From: Sinimarinibacterium flocculans
GTDB lineage: Bacteria > Pseudomonadota > Gammaproteobacteria > Nevskiales > Nevskiaceae
Length of the DNA: 64,000 bases
Assembly: GCF_003201205.1 (NCBI RefSeq)
Contig: NZ_QICN01000001.1
Location: 496,001-560,000 of the forward strand
Direction of reading: 5' to 3'
A program made the position numbers and the translations under genes. The notes beneath the pieces are model-generated. The model did not search any database. It had not been told where the DNA came from and saw only the letters and a list, made by a program, of their open reading frames with translations. Below are positions 35,934 to 45,979 of this stretch, in pieces (within the stretch, counting starts at the first letter, position 1; the number at the start of each line of letters is the position of its first letter).

Positions 35934-37637
35934 ATGCGCCTGTCGAAGTTCCCGCTGCACACCACCAAGGAAACCCCGGCCGACGCCGAGGTGGTCTCCC
36001 ACCAGCTGATGTTGCGCGCCGGGTACATCCGCAAGCTCGGCGCCGGCTTGTACAGCTGGCTGCCGCTGGGCCTGCGCGTGCTGCAGAGGATCGAGGCCGT
36101 CGTCCGCGAGGAGATGAACCGTGCCGGCAGCCTGGAGCTGCTGATGCCGTCGGTGCATCCGGCAGAACTGTGGCAGGAATCGGGTCGCTGGCAGCAGATG
36201 GGCGAGGAGATGCTGCGCTTCAAGGACCGGCATCAGAACGATTTCGCCTACGGTCCGACGCACGAGGAGGTGATCTGTCACCACTTCCGCCAGGACTTCC
36301 GCAGCTACAAGCAGCTGCCGGTCAGCTTCTACCAGGTGCAGACCAAGTTCCGCGACGAGCGCCGCCCGCGTTTCGGCGTCATGCGCTCGCGCGAGTTCAT
36401 CATGAAGGACGCCTACTCCTTCCACATGGACAAGGACGATCTGGCGCGCGAGTACCTGAACATGCGCGAGGCCTACACGCGCATCTTCACGCGACTGGGC
36501 GTCGACTTTCGCGTGGTCAAGGCGGACTCCGGCAACATCGGCGGCGCGGCGTCCGAGGAGTTCCACGTGCTGGCCGGATCCGGCGAGGATCTGCTCGCGG
36601 TCTCCGACAGCGGGCCGTACGCCGCCAACGTCGAGGCCGCGGAAACGCTGCCGTCCGAGCAGCCGCGGGCCGCGGCGACGGCCGCGATGGAGAAGGTGTC
36701 GACGCCGGGACAGAAAACCTGCGAACAGGTGTCGAAGTTCCTCGACGTGCCGCTGACCGGCAAGGTCAAGCTGCTGGTCGTGCAGGGTGCCGAGGGCGGG
36801 CTGGTCGCAATCGCGCTGCGCGGCGACCACCAGCTCAACGAGATCAAGGCGGCGCGTCATCCGGCCGTCGCGAGCCCGCTGCGGTTGGCGGACCCGGCCG
36901 ATGTCCAGCGGGTCTTCGGTTGCGAGGTCGGCTATCTGGGGCCGGTCGGCTGCCCGGTGCCGCTGATCGCCGATCATGCCGCCGCCGCGCTGGCGGACTT
37001 CGTCTGCGGCGCCAACGACAACGACCATCACCTGCGCGGCGTCAACTGGGGGCGCGATTGTGCGGAGCCCGAGTCGCTGGACCTGCGCATGATCGCCGAA
37101 GGCGATCCGAGCCCGGACGGTCAGGGCGCGATCCGCTTCGTCCGCGGCATCGAAGGCGGACACATCTTCCAGCTCGGTCGCAAGTACAGCACGGCGATGG
37201 GGCTGTCGGTGCTCGACGACAAGGGCGCCTCGGTGACGCCGGAAATGGGCTGCTACGGCATCGGCATCACGCGCCTGGCGGCTGCCGTGATCGAACAGTC
37301 CTTCGACGCCGCCGGCATCATCTGGCCGGATGCGATCGCTCCGTTCCGGGTGATCCTGTGCCCGATCGGGCTGGACAAGTCGGAAACCGTGCGCGTGGCC
37401 GTCGAGACGCTCTACGGGGAACTGCTCGGGACCGGTGTCGACGTGCTGCTCGACGACCGCGGCAACCGTCCGGGCGCGATGTTCGCCGACGCCGATCTGA
37501 TCGGCATTCCGCACCGCATCGTCGTCGGCGACAAGGGGCTGGCCGGCCAGCAGTTCGAGTACAAGCATCGCCGCGCCGACAAGGCCGAGATGATCGCCGC
37601 GACGACCGCGGCAGTGCTGGAGAAGCTCGGAGCCTGA
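35934..37637 (+). CDS. proS: Prolyl-tRNA synthetase (bacterial type with editing domain)
   Basis: A 567-aa class II aminoacyl-tRNA synthetase charging tRNA-Pro. It begins MRLSKFPLHTTKE; motif 2 (FRDERRPRFGVMRSREFIMKD) is near 135-155, the YbaK-like editing insertion is around 225-400, and motif 3 (GCYGIGITRLAAAVIEQ) is near 440. Full-length bacterial form. The ATG at 35934 gives the family start. A TACAAT -10-like box lies at 35900-35905. A lytic transglycosylase gene follows after 1 bp. Confidence 0.98.
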   Translation: MRLSKFPLHTTKETPADAEVVSHQLMLRAGYIRKLGAGLYSWLPLGLRVLQRIEAVVREEMNRAGSLELLMPSVHPAELWQESGRWQQMGEEMLRFKDRHQNDFAYGPTHEEVICHHFRQDFRSYKQLPVSFYQVQTKFRDERRPRFGVMRSREFIMKDAYSFHMDKDDLAREYLNMREAYTRIFTRLGVDFRVVKADSGNIGGAASEEFHVLAGSGEDLLAVSDSGPYAANVEAAETLPSEQPRAAATAAMEKVSTPGQKTCEQVSKFLDVPLTGKVKLLVVQGAEGGLVAIALRGDHQLNEIKAARHPAVASPLRLADPADVQRVFGCEVGYLGPVGCPVPLIADHAAAALADFVCGANDNDHHLRGVNWGRDCAEPESLDLRMIAEGDPSPDGQGAIRFVRGIEGGHIFQLGRKYSTAMGLSVLDDKGASVTPEMGCYGIGITRLAAAVIEQSFDAAGIIWPDAIAPFRVILCPIGLDKSETVRVAVETLYGELLGTGVDVLLDDRGNRPGAMFADADLIGIPHRIVVGDKGLAGQQFEYKHRRADKAEMIAATTAAVLEKLGA

Positions 37638-37638
37638 C

Positions 37639-39166
<1,528 letters not shown>

Positions 39167-39772
39167 GCGAGGCACGATCGAGCGCGTCGAGCGCATCGAC
39201 CAGACTGCCGGTGTCGCGCGCGCGGGTGTTCAGCAACCAGCGCGAGACCTCGTCGGGCAGATCGAGTCCGCGACGTAGCGCGCGCAGGCGCAGCAGCTCG
39301 GCCCGCTCGTCGTCGTTGAGCGGCCTGAGTCCGAACAGCGCGCATTGCGACAGGCGGGTGCGCAGATCGGGCACGGCTGTGGCAAGCCGGTCCGGTGCGG
39401 CGCCGAGGGCGAGCGCATACGGCTTGCCGGCGCTGCGCAGGGCGTCGAGCAGGCGCAGCAAGCCCAGGCACCAGCTGCGGTCACCGGCGACGGCATCGAC
39501 ATCGTCGACGAACAGCGCGCCGGCGTGTTCGAAGCCTCCCAGCAGTTCGGCGCTGTCGTCGGCGATCGTCGCCAGCGGCAGGTAGGCGCCGCGATGATGA
39601 CGACAGGCCGCCTGCAGCAGGTGGGTGCGGCCGCTGCCGGGCGGACCGAAGAGCGCGAGCGGCTGCGCGAGTTCGCGCAGCGCGGTCACGGCGTCGGCGT
39701 TGGGGCCGGGGAAGTAGCTGTCGAAGCTGGCCGTGTCGCGCAGCTGCACGGCGAGCGGCAACTGCGCGCCCT

Positions 39773-40867
39773 TCATGGCGTCGGGGGCGGATCGACCGGC
39801 GTGTCCGGCGGCGGCGCGCCGTAGAGCGGGCTGGCGAACCACTGCTGCTTGGCGTGGCGCAACAGCACGGCGATCGCGGCCGAGCCGGGCAGGGCGAGCA
39901 GGATGCCGACGAAGCCGAACAGCTGGCCGCCCGCCATCAGCGCGAAGATCACGGCAACCGGGTGCAGGCCGATCTTGTCGCCGACCAGGGTCGGCGTGAG
40001 CCACCAGCTCTCGACCACCTGGCCGATACCGAAGACGACCGCGACCCAGACCAGCGGCAGCAGGGCCTGCTCCTGCACCAGCATGGCCAGCATCGCCGCG
40101 ACGAAACCGACGACGAAGCCCAGGTACGGCACGAAGCTGAGCATGCCGGCGGAGAAGCCGATCACCAGCGCGAGCTTGAGGCCGGCGAGCGCCAGGCCGA
40201 CGCTGTACAGCACCGACAGCAGCAGCATCACCGTGAGCTGGCCGCGCAGGAAGGAGCCCATGACCGCGTCGGTCTCGCGGGCCAGTTGCGCGACCCGGGG
40301 CAGGTGGCGCGGCGGGATCATCTTCGCGATCCAGGCGACCAGATCGTCCCAGTCGCGCAGCAGGTAGAAGCTGACGATCGGCACCAGCAGCAGGTTGGCC
40401 AGCGCCGTCGCGAATACCGCGCCGGACTGCGAGACCTGTGCCCAGACCGTGCGCACGAGGTCTCCCGCCGTGGACCAGTGCTTGGCGACGATGTCGCGCA
40501 GGCCCTGCACGTCGAGGCGCACGCCCTCGGGCAGGCTGAGGCCCAGCCACGGCAGCGCGGTGTCCTGCAGCCACGCCAGCCAGTCCGGAATGTTCTTGAG
40601 CAGCGCGATCGACTGCTGGTAGAGCATCGGTGCGACCAGGACCAGGGCGACCAGGCCGACGAGACTGAGCACGAGGAAGACGACGACGACGCCGAGCGTC
40701 CGCGACAGGCCCCAGCGCTGCAGCCGGTCGACGATGGGATCGCCCAGGTAGGCGAGGCCGGCGCCGATCAGGAACGGCGTGAGGATCGGCCCGAGCAGCG
40801 AGAAGAACACGACCAGCCCCAGGCCGGCCGCGTACCAGTGCCAGTGCTCGCGCAGATGCGGCGTCAC
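39773..40867 (-). CDS. AI-2E/PerM-family transporter
   Basis: A 364-aa polytopic inner-membrane protein of the AI-2E/PerM (YdiK) family, with about eight membrane helices, an N-terminal hydrophobic pair and the PxxxGxLSFVPYLG-type motif in AGMLSFVPYLGFVVGF. Substrate unknown; family members are proposed exporters. The GTG start at 40867 overlaps the DUF2066 stop and its stop overlaps hda, giving a tightly coupled DUF2066-perM-hda operon. Confidence 0.92.
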   Translation of the reverse strand: MTPHLREHWHWYAAGLGLVVFFSLLGPILTPFLIGAGLAYLGDPIVDRLQRWGLSRTLGVVVVFLVLSLVGLVALVLVAPMLYQQSIALLKNIPDWLAWLQDTALPWLGLSLPEGVRLDVQGLRDIVAKHWSTAGDLVRTVWAQVSQSGAVFATALANLLLVPIVSFYLLRDWDDLVAWIAKMIPPRHLPRVAQLARETDAVMGSFLRGQLTVMLLLSVLYSVGLALAGLKLALVIGFSAGMLSFVPYLGFVVGFVAAMLAMLVQEQALLPLVWVAVVFGIGQVVESWWLTPTLVGDKIGLHPVAVIFALMAGGQLFGFVGILLALPGSAAIAVLLRHAKQQWFASPLYGAPPPDTPVDPPPTP

Positions 40868-41505
40868 GGCCGCGAGGCTCCCTGGTAGCGGTAGGCGAGC
40901 TGCACGTCGGCGGCAGCGGAGGTCTCGGGCGCCAGTTCGTAGGCACTGAGCAGCGCGCCGCGCAGGCGGCCGGCACCGCCCTCGATCCGTACGCGCATGT
41001 CCAGCGTCTCGCCGATGGCGCGGCTGGGCAGGACGTCCTGCACGCCGGGCAGGCCGTGCAGGCGCGTGACCACGCGCAGGTAGGCGTCACGCCCGCGCAG
41101 GCCGCTGATGCGCAGCAGCACGTCCTCGACCTCGGCCGCGTACACGCCCCAGATCGGCAGTTGCAGGGCCTTGAGGCGACGCTCCACGGCGTTGCCGTCG
41201 AAGCCGGCCACCAGCAGCAGACCCTGTTCGGCGTCGCGCTGGTAGCCGTAGTGCTGCACCAGTTCCGGGGCCTCGGCGATGACGTCGGCGGCGGCATACT
41301 CGGCCTCGGCACCGCTGACGTTGACGACCACCTGCCGCAGCGCCTCGCGCAGCGCCTCGTCGCGCACCTCGGCGCTCTGGTCGGGGACCGGCACCCGTGC
41401 CTCGAAGGCACGCAGGGGTTCGGCGGTCTGGGCGGCGGAGGTCCACGGCAGCAGGCCGGCGGACGCCGCGAGCAGGAGCGGGAGCAGCTTCGGCAGGAGT
41501 TGCAT
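40864..41505 (-). CDS. DUF2066 periplasmic protein
   Basis: A 213-aa exported protein with a signal peptide (about 1-25) and the DUF2066 hallmark RDEALREALRQVVVNVSG (about 48-65). DUF2066 genes are typically divergent from purM and upstream of a PerM-type permease, exactly as here. The ATG at 41505 is preferred over a TTG two codons upstream. A GATAAT -10-like box lies just upstream on the minus strand. Function unknown. Confidence 0.9.
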   Translation of the reverse strand: MQLLPKLLPLLLAASAGLLPWTSAAQTAEPLRAFEARVPVPDQSAEVRDEALREALRQVVVNVSGAEAEYAAADVIAEAPELVQHYGYQRDAEQGLLLVAGFDGNAVERRLKALQLPIWGVYAAEVEDVLLRISGLRGRDAYLRVVTRLHGLPGVQDVLPSRAIGETLDMRVRIEGGAGRLRGALLSAYELAPETSAAADVQLAYRYQGASRP

Positions 41506-41551
41506 GCACAAATTATCCGGTGCGGCCGGTTAAAATGACAGCCGAATCCCG

Positions 41552-41584
41552 CCGGGCCCGACTGGACCGCCAGTACGGGCCCGG
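41552..41584 (+). promoter_or_regulatory. Strong hairpin in the purM leader
   Basis: CCGGGCCCG (41552-41560) and ACTGG (41561-41565) pair with CCAGT (41570-41574) and CGGGCCCGG (41576-41584). This makes a 14-bp stem with one bulged A and an ACCG loop. It lies downstream of a TAAAAT box (41531-41536) and 54 nt before the purM ATG. No T tract follows, so it is not a standard terminator; an attenuation, protein-binding or RNA-stability role is possible. Confidence 0.45.
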
Positions 41585-41638
41585 TTGCCTTATGGGTGGC
41601 GTCCGCGCCATTCGAACGAATCCGCCGAGCACAAGCCA

Positions 41639-42670
41639 ATGACCAAGAAGGCCGGACTGACCTACCGCGATGCGGGTGTCGACATCGACGCCGGCGATGC
41701 CCTGGTCGACGACATCAAGCGCATCGTCAGGTCGACGCGGCGCCCGGAGGTGCTCGCCGGCGTCGGCGGCTTCGGTGCACTGGTCGGACTGCCGAAGAAG
41801 TATCGTCAGCCGGTGCTGGTCAGCGGCACCGACGGTGTCGGCACCAAGCTGATGCTCGGCCTCGAAACCGGCCTCGTCGAGGGTCTCGGCCAGGATCTGG
41901 TGGCGATGTGCGCCAACGACGTTCTGGTGTCCGGCGCCGAGCCGCTGTTCTTTCTCGACTACTACGCGACCGGCAAGCTCGACCCGCACGTCGCGGCGCA
42001 GGTGATCCGCGGCATCGCCCGCGGTTGCAAGCAGTCCGGTTGCGCGCTGGTCGGTGGCGAGACCGCCGAGATGCCCGGCATGTATCCCCCGGGCGAGTTC
42101 GACCTGGCCGGCTTCTGCGTCGCCGTGGTCGAACGCAGCCGCATCATCGACGGCCGCGGCATCCGCCGCGGCGACGTGCTGATCGCGCTGCCGTCGAGCG
42201 GGCCGCATTCCAACGGCTACTCGCTGATCCGGCGCATCCTCAAGCTGCGCAAGGCCCGCCTCGGCAAGCCGTTCGGCCGGTCGACGCTGGCCGAGACGCT
42301 GATGACCCCCACCGCCCTGTACGCGCGTCCGGTGCTGGCGCTGCTGGCTGCCGGCGTACGCGTGCGCGGCATGGCACATATCACCGGCGGCGGCCTGCCG
42401 GGCAACCTGCCGCGCTGCTTTCCGAAGGGCGTCGGCGCCGTGATCGATACCGCGAGCTGGACGCGCCCCGAGATCTTCGACTGGCTGCAGGCGCAGGGTG
42501 ATGTCGACGAAGAAGAGATGCGCCGCGTGTTCAATTGCGGCATCGGCTACGTCGTCGTCGTGCCGCGGCTCGAGGCCGACGCCGCGCTCGCCGTGCTCAG
42601 GAAGGCGCGGGCGAAACCCTGGCTGCTGGGCGAGATCACGGCCGGCAGGCAGGATGTACGTTACGCCTGA
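41639..42670 (+). CDS. purM: Phosphoribosylformylglycinamidine cyclo-ligase
   Basis: A 343-aa enzyme making aminoimidazole ribonucleotide in purine synthesis. Typical motifs: [17 protein letters not shown] (about 7-23), [12 protein letters not shown] (about 62-73), [24 protein letters not shown]-like region (shortened here, about 141-160) and [13 protein letters not shown] (about 246-258). The ATG at 41639 gives the usual length. It forms a TGATG overlap with purN. Confidence 0.98.
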   Translation: MTKKAGLTYRDAGVDIDAGDALVDDIKRIVRSTRRPEVLAGVGGFGALVGLPKKYRQPVLVSGTDGVGTKLMLGLETGLVEGLGQDLVAMCANDVLVSGAEPLFFLDYYATGKLDPHVAAQVIRGIARGCKQSGCALVGGETAEMPGMYPPGEFDLAGFCVAVVERSRIIDGRGIRRGDVLIALPSSGPHSNGYSLIRRILKLRKARLGKPFGRSTLAETLMTPTALYARPVLALLAAGVRVRGMAHITGGGLPGNLPRCFPKGVGAVIDTASWTRPEIFDWLQAQGDVDEEEMRRVFNCGIGYVVVVPRLEADAALAVLRKARAKPWLLGEITAGRQDVRYA

Positions 42671-43332
42671 TGGCCGCACGCATCGCGGTGCTGATCTCGG
42701 GACGCGGGCGCAATCTGCAGGCGATCGCGGCGGCCTGCGCGGATGGCCGCATCGACGGCAGGATCACGACCGTGATCAGCAGTCGCGCCGACGCGGCCGG
42801 GCTGGACTTCGCGCGCGCCCATGGGCTCGAGACGCAGGTCCTGGCATCGCGCGAGTGGCCCGAACGCGCGGCCTACGACACGGCGCTGGCGCAGCGGATC
42901 GACGAACGGCAACCGGATCTCGTCGTCCTCGCAGGCTTCATGCGCATCCTCACGCCCGGCTTCGTCGAGCACTACCGCGGTCGTCTGCTGAACGTGCACC
43001 CGTCGCTGCTGCCGCGTCACCGCGGGCTCGATACGCACCGGCGCGTTCTCGAGGCCGGCGACGAATGCCACGGCGCCAGCGTCCATTTCGTGACCGCGGA
43101 GCTCGACGGCGGACCGGTGATCGTTCAGGGGCAATTAACAGTCCGGGCGCAGGATACGCCGGAGACCCTCGCCGAGCGCGTCATGAACGACATCGAACTG
43201 AAGATCTACCCGCAGGCGGTTGCCTGGCTGGCCCGCGGCGAGCTTGCGTTGCACGACGGGGAGGTCCGGTTCCGCGGTGCGCCGCTGGATGCCCCGCTGA
43301 CGATGGATGCGCTGGAGGACGGCTTCCGATGA
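42670..43332 (+). CDS. purN: Phosphoribosylglycinamide formyltransferase 1
   Basis: A 220-aa formyltransferase using 10-formyl-THF. The catalytic Asn, His and Asp are seen in NVHPSLLPRHRGLDTH (about 109-124) and ELDGGPVI (about 147-154). Substrate loop SGRGRNLQAI near the N-terminus. It overlaps purM by 1 bp and the DUF3108 gene by 4 bp; the purM-purN-DUF3108 order is common in Pseudomonas-like genomes. Confidence 0.97.
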   Translation: MAARIAVLISGRGRNLQAIAAACADGRIDGRITTVISSRADAAGLDFARAHGLETQVLASREWPERAAYDTALAQRIDERQPDLVVLAGFMRILTPGFVEHYRGRLLNVHPSLLPRHRGLDTHRRVLEAGDECHGASVHFVTAELDGGPVIVQGQLTVRAQDTPETLAERVMNDIELKIYPQAVAWLARGELALHDGEVRFRGAPLDAPLTMDALEDGFR

Positions 43333-44132
43333 GGCGCCTGATGGCGGCGCTGCTCATCCTGGCGGTCGCCAGCGGCGTGCGGGCGCAGGCACAGGAGTCC
43401 GTGCAGGCACTGCCGCAAGAGCAGACGCAGACGCAGGGGCAAGAGCAGGCGCGAGAGGCGGGCGCCGACGCGGCGGTCTTCGATCCGGTGGCACACCTGC
43501 TGGACCGCTCACACCGTTACAGCGTCGAGTGGGCCGGCATCTCGCTGGGCAAGGGCACGATTGCCCTGCAGGGCGATGCCGGCGGCTGCTACCGCTTCGA
43601 GTCGACCACCGATCCGATCGCTCTCGTACGCTGGACCTATGGCGCGCCCCGCGAGCAGAGCCGCTTCTGCGTACGCGACGGCGCCATCGTGCCGGTGACC
43701 TACGCGTACATCAACGAGAAGCGCGAGAAGGACAGCTTCCGTCTCGACTTCGCCGAGGACAACAGCGAGGTGCGCATGCTCAAGCGCGGCGATCTGCAGG
43801 TGCGCGAGATTGCCGATCAGGAGACCTACGATCCCTTCCTGATGCGCGAAGTGGTGCGCCTGTGGGTGCTGCGTCACCTTGCCGGCGTGGCGCCGGCACA
43901 GGCCGCGTTCACGATGGTCGACGACGACCGCATCAAGACCTACCGCTTCGCCATCGGCGAACGCGAGATCGTGGACGTGCCCGCGGGGCGCGTCGACGCG
44001 CTGCGCGTCGACCGCCTGGACGACCGTCGCCCGCACCACTACTGGCTCGATCCCGAGCGCGGTTACATCCCGGTGAAGATCGAGCAGCTCAAGGAGGACA
44101 AGGTCGAGCTGCGGATGCTGCTGCTGGAGTGA
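43329..44132 (+). CDS. DUF3108 exported protein
   Basis: A 267-aa protein with a signal peptide (1-19), a Gln/Glu-rich low-complexity linker (about 20-45) and a DUF3108 domain (about 55-265). The domain includes the YSVEWAGISLGKGT segment, a likely beta-rich core and the C-terminal WLDPERGYIPVKIEQ motif. It is probably periplasmic; function unknown. It overlaps purN by 4 bp and ends 6 bp from the convergent Nudix-MBL gene. Confidence 0.9.
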   Translation: MRRLMAALLILAVASGVRAQAQESVQALPQEQTQTQGQEQAREAGADAAVFDPVAHLLDRSHRYSVEWAGISLGKGTIALQGDAGGCYRFESTTDPIALVRWTYGAPREQSRFCVRDGAIVPVTYAYINEKREKDSFRLDFAEDNSEVRMLKRGDLQVREIADQETYDPFLMREVVRLWVLRHLAGVAPAQAAFTMVDDDRIKTYRFAIGEREIVDVPAGRVDALRVDRLDDRRPHHYWLDPERGYIPVKIEQLKEDKVELRMLLLE

Positions 44133-44138
44133 GCCGGC

Positions 44139-45479
44139 TCAGGCGGCGATGACACCTTCCTCGCGCAGCTTGTCGAGGTGGCTTTCGATGTTCAGGCGCG
44201 CCAGCGGCAGCAGCCGCGGATCGACGTCGGCATAGATCAGCGGCAGCATTTCGCCGACGTCGTGGCCCTCGTGGAACAGCGCGAGCACCTGCTTCTCGCG
44301 CAGCTCGCGGTGGCGCAGTGTCTCCTGCAGGCGGTAGCTGGTGCCCATCGCGATGCCGTGTGACGGATAGATCGCGTAGGGGTCCAGGGCGATGATCTTG
44401 CGCAGGGAGTCGAAGTAGCGGCCCATGTGTCCTTCGGGCTTGGCGATGACGACCGTGCCCAGGCCCTGGATGAGGTCGCCGACGATGCACCAGGCGCGGT
44501 CGTCCGGCATCAGCGCGAGCTGTCCTTCGTCGTGTCCGGGTACCGCATGGACGCGCACCGCGCGCCCGAGCCATCGGCACAGCGTGTCGTTCTCGCGGTA
44601 GTGGTTCACCGTGATGCCGTCGAAGTAGCCGGGCACCTCGTCGGCGATGCGCGTCTGCGTGTCCAGCGACATGCCCATCGGCACCTCGAAGCGCCGCGCC
44701 AGCAGGTTCGCACGTTCGCGGTGATCCGGGTGGTGATGCGTGAGGAAGATCTCGTGGATGCCGAAGCGCTCCACCAGCTCGATCAGCCGCTGCATTTCCG
44801 CGTCGTCGGCCGGCGACGGGTCGACGAGCACGCGGTGCGACTGCGCATCGCCGAGCAGGAAGCAGTTGGTGTGCTGGGCCGGCGGCAGGGTATTCGACCG
44901 CACGAGGATCTGGCGCACGCCGCACATCGATTCGATCATCGGCAGCGGGAACTGCTCGCGCGTCTCGAAATGCAGCCCCGGCGCTTCGGCCGCGCGGAGG
45001 TCGGCGGCCAGCGCGCGCAGCACGGCGATGGTCGGCGGCGCCGACAGCAGCTCGCCCTGCTCGTAGCGGCGCAGCCACTCGGCCGGCGTCGCCCACGCGC
45101 AACTGCCGATCTCGTTGGTGTCCGCCACCAGCGTCGGGCGCTCGACGAGTTCGACCACGAAGAAGCGGGTATCGAAGCGCACCGGCGCCGGCGACGGCGT
45201 CAGCGCGCTGCCGACCAGGCGGATGTCGCGCACCTCGACCGTCGCCAGATCCAGTGCGACCTCCTCGCGCAGTTCGCGCAGCAGTGCGCGCGCCACGCGT
45301 TCCTCGAAGGACAGCCAGCCGGCGGGCAAGGCCGCGCCGGCGGCGTCCGCGGCGTCGACCTTGCCGCCGGGGAAGGCGTGATAGCCCGGAAACGCACTGA
45401 GAAAATGCTGGCGGTGGACCAGCAGCACTTCGCCGTCGTGGATCAGCACGGCGGTGACGGCATCGACGATTCGGCTCAT
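44139..45479 (-). CDS. Nudix-metallo-beta-lactamase fusion hydrolase
   Basis: A 446-aa fusion. Residues about 1-170 form a Nudix domain whose core RELREEVALDL is present, but a roughly 13-residue insertion separates the leading Gly (FPGGKVD) from it and the final box Gly is Ala. Residues about 195-446 form a metallo-beta-lactamase domain with THHHPDHRERA (zinc HxHxDH) and later metal ligands in VPGHDEGQ and GDLIQGLG. It resembles glyoxalase II/LACTB2-like enzymes. A nucleotide-derivative substrate for the first half and a thioester or RNA substrate for the second are plausible; neither can be fixed. Confidence 0.88.
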   Translation of the reverse strand: MSRIVDAVTAVLIHDGEVLLVHRQHFLSAFPGYHAFPGGKVDAADAAGAALPAGWLSFEERVARALLRELREEVALDLATVEVRDIRLVGSALTPSPAPVRFDTRFFVVELVERPTLVADTNEIGSCAWATPAEWLRRYEQGELLSAPPTIAVLRALAADLRAAEAPGLHFETREQFPLPMIESMCGVRQILVRSNTLPPAQHTNCFLLGDAQSHRVLVDPSPADDAEMQRLIELVERFGIHEIFLTHHHPDHRERANLLARRFEVPMGMSLDTQTRIADEVPGYFDGITVNHYRENDTLCRWLGRAVRVHAVPGHDEGQLALMPDDRAWCIVGDLIQGLGTVVIAKPEGHMGRYFDSLRKIIALDPYAIYPSHGIAMGTSYRLQETLRHRELREKQVLALFHEGHDVGEMLPLIYADVDPRLLPLARLNIESHLDKLREEGVIAA

Positions 45480-45513
45480 GACTCGGAAACGACAGGATCA
45501 GACCGGCATTATC

Positions 45514-45558
45514 GGCCCTGTGGGCCCTGTGGGCCCTGTGGGCCCTGTGGGCCCTGTG
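45514..45558. repeat. Five perfect copies of a 9-bp tandem repeat
   Basis: The unit GGCCCTGTG is repeated five times without a mismatch (45514-45558), followed by a partial unit. It lies between the Nudix-MBL gene and the BamE-like lipoprotein gene, both on the minus strand, about 35 bp upstream of the Nudix-MBL start. Copy number may vary by slippage. Confidence 0.95.
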
Positions 45559-45567
45559 GACCCCGCG

Positions 45568-45840
45568 TCATGACTCACCGCGCGGCTCGATGCGCTTGAG
45601 CATGACCTTGTCGGAGGAGAAGGTCACGCTGATGACGTGTTCGCGCCCGTTCCAGCGCTCGGTCATCAGCGTCATGCGCCCGACGCCGCCACCGGAGACA
45701 TCGTCCGGCTTGCCGAGTATCGCGTGGACCTCGTCGCGACTCATGCCGCTTTCGACCCGTTCGTAGTTGTCCGGGGTGACCTTGCTGCAGGCGGCGGCCA
45801 GCACCAGCAAACCGACAACGACGATACGCGACACGGCCAT
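45568..45840 (-). CDS. BamE/SmpA-like small lipoprotein
   Basis: A 90-aa lipoprotein with lipobox LAAAC (Cys about 18) and a compact alpha-beta domain. The segment NYERVESGMSRDEVHAILGKPDD (about 25-47) is typical of the SmpA/OmlA/BamE fold. It is shorter than BamE itself and probably belongs to the DUF3862-type branch. A good GGAGG ribosome site precedes the ATG at 45840. It is divergent from transaldolase. Confidence 0.85.
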   Translation of the reverse strand: MAVSRIVVVGLLVLAAACSKVTPDNYERVESGMSRDEVHAILGKPDDVSGGGVGRMTLMTERWNGREHVISVTFSSDKVMLKRIEPRGES

Positions 45841-45920
45841 GGTCCGCCTCCGGGGGAATGTCCGTCCATCTTCGTGCCCGGGGGGAGACATGACAAGACG
45901 TCGCCCGGCGCCGCGGGACG

Positions 45921-45950
45921 TTGTCGTGCACACCGTGCCGCGTGGACAAT
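45921..45950 (+). promoter_or_regulatory. Candidate promoter of the transaldolase gene
   Basis: TTGTCG (45921-45926), an 18-bp spacer and GACAAT (45945-45950), 30 bp upstream of the GTG start at 45980. The same TTGTCG-N18 arrangement precedes prmB at 56373. Confidence 0.45.
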
Positions 45951-45979
45951 AGGCGCCCGGCTTCATCTTCGGACCGCTC

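Noticed and set aside
41552-41584. Intrinsic terminator before purM
   Set aside because: The stem is strong but no T tract follows and the gene it precedes is in the same direction, so it was reported as a leader hairpin.
45514-45558. Possible CRISPR-like repeat
   Set aside because: The units are only 9 bp and directly abutting with no spacers, so it is a simple tandem repeat.
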